DNA from: Piromyces finnis
Taxonomy: Eukaryota; Neocallimastigomycota; Neocallimastigomycetes; Neocallimastigales; Neocallimastigaceae
Direction: 5' to 3'
DNA length: 64,000 nucleotides
Assembly (NCBI GenBank): GCA_002104945.1
Contig: MCFH01000021.1
Coordinates: forward strand, 1 to 64,000
A program made the position numbers and the translations under genes. The notes beneath the pieces were generated by a model. It had not been told where the DNA came from. It saw nothing but the letters and a program-made list of their open reading frames with translations, and did no database searches. Each line of letters begins with the position of its first letter. The first letter of the stretch is position 1. Positions 62,597-64,000 of this stretch are shown here, in pieces.

Positions 62597-64000
62597 TTAA
62601 ATTAATGAATTAATGATAGATTGTCCTATTTGAGGCTGTTGCTGTGGAGGAGATTGTGCATTTTTAAGTTCTGAATTACTTACACTGCTACTACGATGTC
62701 TATTACCATTAACAATAGCAATCTGACTCTTTAAACGTTTTTGAGCAACACTATCTGCAAAACGAACTTGTAATGGATGATCAGAATTTGGCAACATTGT
62801 ATTATTATAAGTATCAATGACACTTTGTGCAGCAGCTCTAGTACTGAATCTTGCAAAACCAACACCACGACTAACACCATCTTCGTTTCTTAAAATACGA
62901 TGAGAGAGAACTTTATGTGGTTTAAAAAGATTCAAAAGTTGTTTTTCATCCACATCAATTGGTAGATTAGAAATATAGATATTCATTGAAGTACTATCTT
63001 CTAAGTTCTTTAAACGACTACTATAGGATTCTTGAGATGATGGTGTACCAGAGCGAGCAAACGAGACATAATATTTTAATTTATTTAATGCATCAATAGC
63101 TTTTCTTGCTTGTTCTTCAGTTTCATACATAACAAATCCAAAACCTTTGCATTCATTAGTGCGAATATCTACCATAGCCTTTGCCGAAACGATTGTACCA
63201 TATTGTTTACACATTTGGTATAATGAATCATCTGTAGTAGTAGATGATAAATTACGAATATAGATATTTGTAGAAGGTTGAATTGGTCCATTATTAGAAG
63301 TTGCTGATGGAGTAGGTGATGATAGACTTGGCATACAAGAGTTTGAACGAGATATATTATTCATAATATTATCTTTTGGTAAATCATCTGTTATATTTTT
63401 ATTTATAATCATACTGTTATTTGTACTTAGAATATCATCTTTTTTCATAGTATAAACATCTAAAACGTCGTCTCTTTTTGAAGAAAGACTACGATTAATA
63501 CCACTCATACTACTTATGTTTGAAGTTTGACTGTTAGACTTATTAATAAATGAATTTTGAAGTTTAAATGTATTATGAATTTGATAGAGTAAAGATTTAG
63601 CACTTAACCACCAATTTGAAGCATTAGAAAGTGTAATCGGTTTACCCATTTGAATTTCATTCCGCATATCACTACATATTCCAATATGTAAATTAAATGT
63701 ATAAAGAATATATTCTAAATTTCCTGTTTCAGAATAATTAATACTATCATCTCCAAAATCTTGGAAAACAAAAATTGTTTGTAATCTAGATTTCATCTTT
63801 TTTATTATTGAATCTGTATGGTAATACCATCCTTTTAAATATAGCTGTTGATTAGCTAAAATTATTAAATCATCAGTTAATTCACTTTTAACATTATTTT
63901 GGGTGATAAAACTATTTATTTCATTAAATTTTTGTTTAGAAGTGTAAATTAAAAGATCTAAATCATTTTTTAAATAATATAATTCATTTCCTAAATTGTT
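62597..64000 (-). CDS. Tandem-RRM RNA-binding protein, RBMS/MSSP-like (partial)
   Basis: The frame is open across the window edge: 68 codons precede the Met at 63796, so the true start lies beyond 64000. At least 467 residues are seen. Counting from the Met at 63796: a Ser/Asn-rich region (80-175); RRM1 with RNP2 IYIRNL (178-183) and RNP1 KGFGFVMY (217-224); RRM2 with RNP2 IYISNL (273-278) and RNP1 RGVGFARF (310-317); a Gln/Pro-rich tail. The spacing of two RRMs and phrases such as ILRNEDGVSRGVGFARF and LQVRFAD fit the RBMS/MSSP family, which binds single-stranded nucleic acid and AU-rich RNA. This is a cellular gene, not part of a transposon. No intron is seen in the window. Confidence 0.88.
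   Translation of the reverse strand, partial: NNLGNELYYLKNDLDLLIYTSKQKFNEINSFITQNNVKSELTDDLIILANQQLYLKGWYYHTDSIIKKMKSRLQTIFVFQDFGDDSINYSETGNLEYILYTFNLHIGICSDMRNEIQMGKPITLSNASNWWLSAKSLLYQIHNTFKLQNSFINKSNSQTSNISSMSGINRSLSSKRDDVLDVYTMKKDDILSTNNSMIINKNITDDLPKDNIMNNISRSNSCMPSLSSPTPSATSNNGPIQPSTNIYIRNLSSTTTDDSLYQMCKQYGTIVSAKAMVDIRTNECKGFGFVMYETEEQARKAIDALNKLKYYVSFARSGTPSSQESYSSRLKNLEDSTSMNIYISNLPIDVDEKQLLNLFKPHKVLSHRILRNEDGVSRGVGFARFSTRAAAQSVIDTYNNTMLPNSDHPLQVRFADSVAQKRLKSQIAIVNGNRHRSSSVSNSELKNAQSPPQQQPQIGQSIINSLI

Overview
The window is extremely AT-rich eukaryotic DNA dominated by LTR retrotransposons. The non-element genes are few: one tRNA-Ser(UGA) (50805-50886), one secreted CotH-family protein (57284-58840) and one tandem-RRM RNA-binding protein that runs off the right edge (62597-64000). 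The low GC content, Asn/Lys/Ile-rich proteins, intron-less CotH gene and chromodomain Ty3/Gypsy elements together suggest an anaerobic gut fungus (Neocallimastigomycota). This is an inference; another very AT-rich fungus or protist is not excluded.

Left part, 1-26394. This is a nest of Ty3/Gypsy elements. Element E3 (11296-24559, + strand, chromovirus) carries a solo LTR ('LTR-D') and a complete second chromovirus, E2 (12665-19036, - strand), inside its 5' LTR. The stretch between two direct LTR-B copies is a tandem unit of exactly 2157 bp (170-2326 and 10227-12383, with partial copies at both ends). Element E1 (2331-10226, - strand, apparently intact) sits precisely at a unit boundary. E3 is followed by a 5'-truncated relative of E1 (E4, 24560-26394).

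Middle part, 26395-50793. A chain of elements and solo LTRs follows, in which neighbours are usually separated by only 3-5 bp of target duplication: E6 (deleted derivative), E5 (+ strand, broken gag and pol), LTR-G, LTR-H and LTR-F pieces, LTR-I with a nested LTR-H, LTR-L, LTR-M, E7 (- strand, gag split by a solo LTR) and E8 (non-autonomous). The chain ends 15 bp upstream of the tRNA-Ser gene.

Right part, 50887-64000. It holds a full-length Ty1/Copia element (50995-56921, - strand), the CotH gene, 3.7 kb of nearly featureless AT-rich DNA with one stable hairpin, and the RRM gene.

Three observations stand out. (1) Three different Gypsy elements (E1, E5, E7) share the same gag/pol junction: a TTTAAA(C/T) slippery heptamer in the correct frame, a 6-nt spacer, and a 7-bp stem with an 8-nt loop, with pol in the -1 frame. 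(2) Two LTR families (LTR-C and LTR-K) carry a tRNA-like Pol III promoter module whose D-arm-like hairpin covaries. (3) Elements with 4-bp target duplications have integrated 17-19 bp upstream of the A box both at the tRNA-Ser gene and at the tRNA-like module of LTR-C. This suggests Pol III-targeted integration that treats a retrotransposon LTR as if it were a tRNA gene. LTR family letters and element numbers are my own labels.
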